This document shows, piece by piece, positions 61,256-64,000 of a DNA stretch of 64,000 bases. The DNA is taken from contig NZ_JACJGB010000005.1 in NCBI RefSeq assembly GCF_014164775.1, positions 306,010 to 370,009 on the forward strand. The letters run 5' to 3'. The notes beneath the pieces are model-generated. The model was not told the origin of the DNA. It did no database searches and worked only from the letters and a program-made list of their open reading frames with translations. The translations under genes were made by a program, and so were the position numbers. Positions within the stretch are counted from its first letter, which is position 1. Each line of letters opens with the position of its first letter. Source of the stretch: Tessaracoccus sp. MC1679. Its GTDB lineage: Bacteria > Actinomycetota > Actinomycetes > Propionibacteriales > Propionibacteriaceae.

Positions 61256-61786
61256 GAGCGCAACCTAGACGAGGGCGCCGACAATGGCATGGGCACTGGC
61301 TTAGCCCTGCACTCAGTGTTGGTCCCGACGTGACGGCGCATCGTTCTGCTGCGGCAGGCGGTCTCGGGCCCACACCGCAGGACTCGTGATGGAACCGGGC
61401 CCTCCGAATCAACAACTGGGGCCCTGCTTCTTTCCCCGGTGGCGGGCTCCCACTTCAACCGCTCCGTGCTATGGCAAGGGATTCAGCTGGAGTTGAGGGC
61501 GCGGTCAGAGTGGGTGGCCAGCGTTGCGCTGTCCGTCTCACAGTCATGTGACGGTCGTCAACGCACCGCAATGCCGGAGACAGGGCTTGTCCTCTGGAGC
61601 ACCGGACCTTCCGCTGAGTCATCGACCCGCTCGAGCTTCCTGGGAGCCGTCATTCTGGTCAGAGCGATGCCAGCTTGGTGGTCGACCCGACGCCGTATGG
61701 GGCACCCCGTTGGTTGCTCCGCCTAGACTCGAGGCGACGCCGAGAGCTACCCCATCGACAAACGCTGAACACTCGCAAGGATTCAC
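61256..61786. other. Divergent intergenic region, no gene seen
   Basis: About 530 bp between two divergent large genes. Open frames here lack ribosome sites and family resemblance. It should contain both promoters; TAGACT at 61724-61729 is a weak -10 candidate for the rightward gene. Confidence 0.4.
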
Positions 61787-63745
61787 ATGGACGCTGAAGT
61801 CGCACCGGACCGGCTCACGCATCGGCTCCGCTATTACGGCATTGGGGACTTCGCGACGTACTGGCAGGTCCAGCAAGCGGCCGAAGTAGTTGGGGCGTTT
61901 GACTCAGTCTCTTCGCCGAACGATGTCAATAGCATCTTGGAACTGCACAACGCTCGGCTATTCGTCGAGGCGGGTCTCGTCCCCGCTGGGCTCGGTAAAG
62001 ACGACCGGCAGACGCTCCTCGCAACTGCCGCGTCGATCAGGCGGACCGTCGCGCATTGGTTCAGCGCGCTAGAGGACGGCAACCTCGCCGAGATGTTGAC
62101 GCAAGTCGACTGGCAGTACCACGAGCATCTCCTCGACCTCTTGGCGGGCCTCGGAGTCTACAGACGCTGCTCCGCCGCGGCGATGCTGACTGCGCTTGAC
62201 GGCGCAAGGATTCACCTCGGCGACATGCTCGCGAGCAAGCGGCTCGTGGAGAACTACGACAGACCCCTGCGGGATCGGCTTCTGACCGAGCCGGGTCGAG
62301 CGGAGCTTGTGGTTAGGCACCACCTTGAAGCCGAGAAAAGGAAGGAGACCTACCTTCCCGCGAGTTTCACTCCGGGAGACTCGCGGGCCCTGATGGAGGC
62401 CTATATCGACAGCTCGGAGCCGAACCCGAACTATCTCAAACTAATCGCAGACGCTGCGATCGACAGCACGGCCGGAATAGATGCCAAGCTGGTGGTCAGG
62501 GCGAGGCGTAGGTACGACGCCATGATGGAGGACTTCTTCCAGACAGCCCCCGGCATCAAGACCGGTTGCGCCGTTGCTGTGTCACAGACCCAGGTTGAGC
62601 CGGTGACTGCAAAGTTGAACGACATGGTGATCGAGTACACCTTCAGCGAGGCTTGGCTGGAGTGCACGTTGGACTTCGCGTCCATTCTGAACAACTTCCA
62701 GTTCTTGTTCGAGTTCGCACCGCACGACGCGCTCCTGACTCTCCCCGCATTCGACAGCGAACGCAGCGGCCTTGAGGTTGCCATGGGTCTGAACGGTGCC
62801 ACCCACTACCGGACGGGGCACGTGTTCGGCGCCAAGGATCGTGCAACGCTGCTCCAAACGATGATGTATCAGCGCTATCTCGCAACGAAGGACATCGACC
62901 TTGAAGCGGTGCTTCGCTGGTACTTCGAGGAACACGTTCCCGCGGAATATGGCGTCGAGGGCTTCGTGTTCAGTCCGTCCAGCGCGACAGCCAATTACCT
63001 GGAGCGCTGCCGGAACCTCTTCGCCGAAATGGAGTCCGTCGCGACGCAGTTCAGACTGCTCGTCGAGGACGGCGAAATCGACCATGACGTAGCCGCCGCA
63101 GGAGCGGATCAGGTCCGATACCGGACCATCCCCAGCGCGATGGAAGGAAAGTACGTCTATCCGACGGACCACACTGAGATCCGAACGATCCTGCACACCT
63201 TGTTCTCTGATCAGTCGCACCTGACCTACGTCAGCGAGGACCTGAGAGGCGACAACGCCGTCGAGCTGCTTCAGCGGAACAGGGTCTCGTACGAGTCGCT
63301 TCATGAGTACCAACAGCCCCTCGTCGACAAATTGATCGAACTCGGGGTCGCCGAGAACACCGGCGACCGGGTCCGACTCAAGGACCCCGTCCTATTCCGC
63401 GTGCTGAAGTCACTCAACGACTACCAGGCCGTTGCCTACCACCATTTGAACGAGGAGTCCCGCGCACATGTCGACAGGATGCTCGATGCAGGCTGGCTCG
63501 TCAGACGTTCGTCGCTGCTCACCGAGGCCGAGGCCGCCTACTTCAACTACAACCTGAACTCCGTTGACTTCAGCAACGGCCCGAAGTTGCGCAACAAGTA
63601 CCAGCACGGCGTCCAGCCGAAGGGCGAAGGGGAAGCCCAGCATCAGCAGACCTACTACATCGCGCTGCGACTGATGGTTGCGCTGACCATCAAGATCAAC
63701 GATGAGTTGGGGCTTCTGGATGCGGAGAAGGCGGTGCAGCCGTGA
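61787..63745 (+). CDS. Large hypothetical protein with HEPN-like C-terminal motif
   Basis: 652-aa protein without a recognised overall family. It is largely helical and soluble. Near the C-terminus GPKLRNKYQHG contains Arg602-x4-His607, the catalytic pattern of HEPN ribonucleases, followed by a hydrophobic helix (YYIALRLMVALTIKI); the arrangement resembles the ends of DUF4209-type proteins. AAGGA precedes the ATG at 61787. GC bias at third positions is weaker than in core genes, suggesting transfer. A toxin or defence role is inference. Confidence 0.7.
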   Translation: MDAEVAPDRLTHRLRYYGIGDFATYWQVQQAAEVVGAFDSVSSPNDVNSILELHNARLFVEAGLVPAGLGKDDRQTLLATAASIRRTVAHWFSALEDGNLAEMLTQVDWQYHEHLLDLLAGLGVYRRCSAAAMLTALDGARIHLGDMLASKRLVENYDRPLRDRLLTEPGRAELVVRHHLEAEKRKETYLPASFTPGDSRALMEAYIDSSEPNPNYLKLIADAAIDSTAGIDAKLVVRARRRYDAMMEDFFQTAPGIKTGCAVAVSQTQVEPVTAKLNDMVIEYTFSEAWLECTLDFASILNNFQFLFEFAPHDALLTLPAFDSERSGLEVAMGLNGATHYRTGHVFGAKDRATLLQTMMYQRYLATKDIDLEAVLRWYFEEHVPAEYGVEGFVFSPSSATANYLERCRNLFAEMESVATQFRLLVEDGEIDHDVAAAGADQVRYRTIPSAMEGKYVYPTDHTEIRTILHTLFSDQSHLTYVSEDLRGDNAVELLQRNRVSYESLHEYQQPLVDKLIELGVAENTGDRVRLKDPVLFRVLKSLNDYQAVAYHHLNEESRAHVDRMLDAGWLVRRSSLLTEAEAAYFNYNLNSVDFSNGPKLRNKYQHGVQPKGEGEAQHQQTYYIALRLMVALTIKINDELGLLDAEKAVQP

Positions 63746-63941
63746 GGGGGCAATCCAGGAGTGGCGGGGTGCCGATGGACGTGCGATACAGGTCTGCCCC
63801 GTCATGAGTCTTGTCAAGGGACAAGTCCACCGCCTGTTACCTGCGTCCTGCCGCCGCTAGTGACGTACTCATCTGCCGCGTTCCGATGGTTAGATTCCCC
63901 TACGCTCAGGCGAGGCTGGTGGTCTGGATGGAGGAGGGCTG

Positions 63942-64000
63942 GTGAGCACGAACGCTGACTTTCTTGCGATCCCCGGCCTGGACCGGGCGGGCCAAGTGGC
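63942..64000 (+). CDS. Start of a gene cut by the window end
   Basis: A GTG at 63942 with a very strong GGAGGAGGG ribosome site opens a frame (VSTNADFLAIPGLDRAG) that runs off the window. Too short for assignment. It follows the HEPN-like gene by 196 bp on the same strand and may belong to the same system. Confidence 0.55.
   Translation, partial: MSTNADFLAIPGLDRAGQV

Noticed and set aside
61439..61726. 95-aa forward open frame between the two large island genes
   Set aside because: No ribosome site, no hydrophobic or domain pattern, and it lies where both promoters are expected.

Overview
The window is chromosomal DNA of a very GC-rich actinobacterium. Several features point to the Propionibacteriaceae (a Tessaracoccus- or Arachnia-like organism): a PPi-dependent 6-phosphofructokinase, RbpA, GarA, polyprenol-phosphate-mannose synthase, PimA/PatA-type mannolipid genes, and the DUF881-Sbp-DUF881 block. 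The family placement is inference from gene content; no search was run. Genes are packed tightly, with many 4-bp ATGA/GTGA overlaps.

Layout. 0-8.7 kb: Ktr potassium channel pair, then two reverse-strand ABC importer operons (glutamate gluABCD and an OpuC-type osmoprotectant system). 8.7-15.3 kb: a CYTH-CHAD protein, an epimerase, a SigB/SigF-like sigma factor followed by a CsbD-like gene with a good SigB-type promoter, and a reverse-strand persulfide operon (SQR-like flavoprotein, DsrC/TusE, DsrE). 15.5-21 kb: methionine genes metY and metX-metW, separated by a REP-like palindrome array, a 59-aa orphan and a VIT-family transporter. 21-26 kb: exonuclease, lnt-ppm1-fxsA, rbpA, GDPD. 26-31.8 kb: pdxY, a MurA homologue fused to an XRE DNA-binding domain with its own palindromic operator, lpdA, an SDR and an aldo/keto reductase. 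31.8-35.8 kb: a GH42 beta-galactosidase, a lone PTS EIIA, and EamA, YbaK and GNAT genes.

36-46.5 kb joins two syntenic blocks known from mycobacteria: thrS-HIT-patA-pimA (Rv2614c-Rv2610c type) and pgsA2-DUF881-sbp-DUF881-garA-ftsR-DUF151-merR (Rv1822-Rv1830 type). pgsA1 is missing from the first and gcvH from the second. 46.5-57.2 kb carries GH95 and GH42 glycosidases in one operon, pfp, two TadE-like genes and assorted enzymes. A reverse-strand tRNA operon (Gly-Cys-Val) with a visible promoter and terminator lies at 57.4-57.7 kb.

The right end (57.9-64 kb) is an accessory region. It starts with a near-perfect 15-8-15 inverted repeat of lox-like geometry, then a small gene and a Cre-like tyrosine recombinase, a divergent pair of large unrecognised proteins (one DUF5677-like, one ending in an Arg-x4-His HEPN-like motif), and the first codons of another gene cut by the window edge. 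This region is the best candidate for an undescribed, possibly defence-related, system; that reading is inference.
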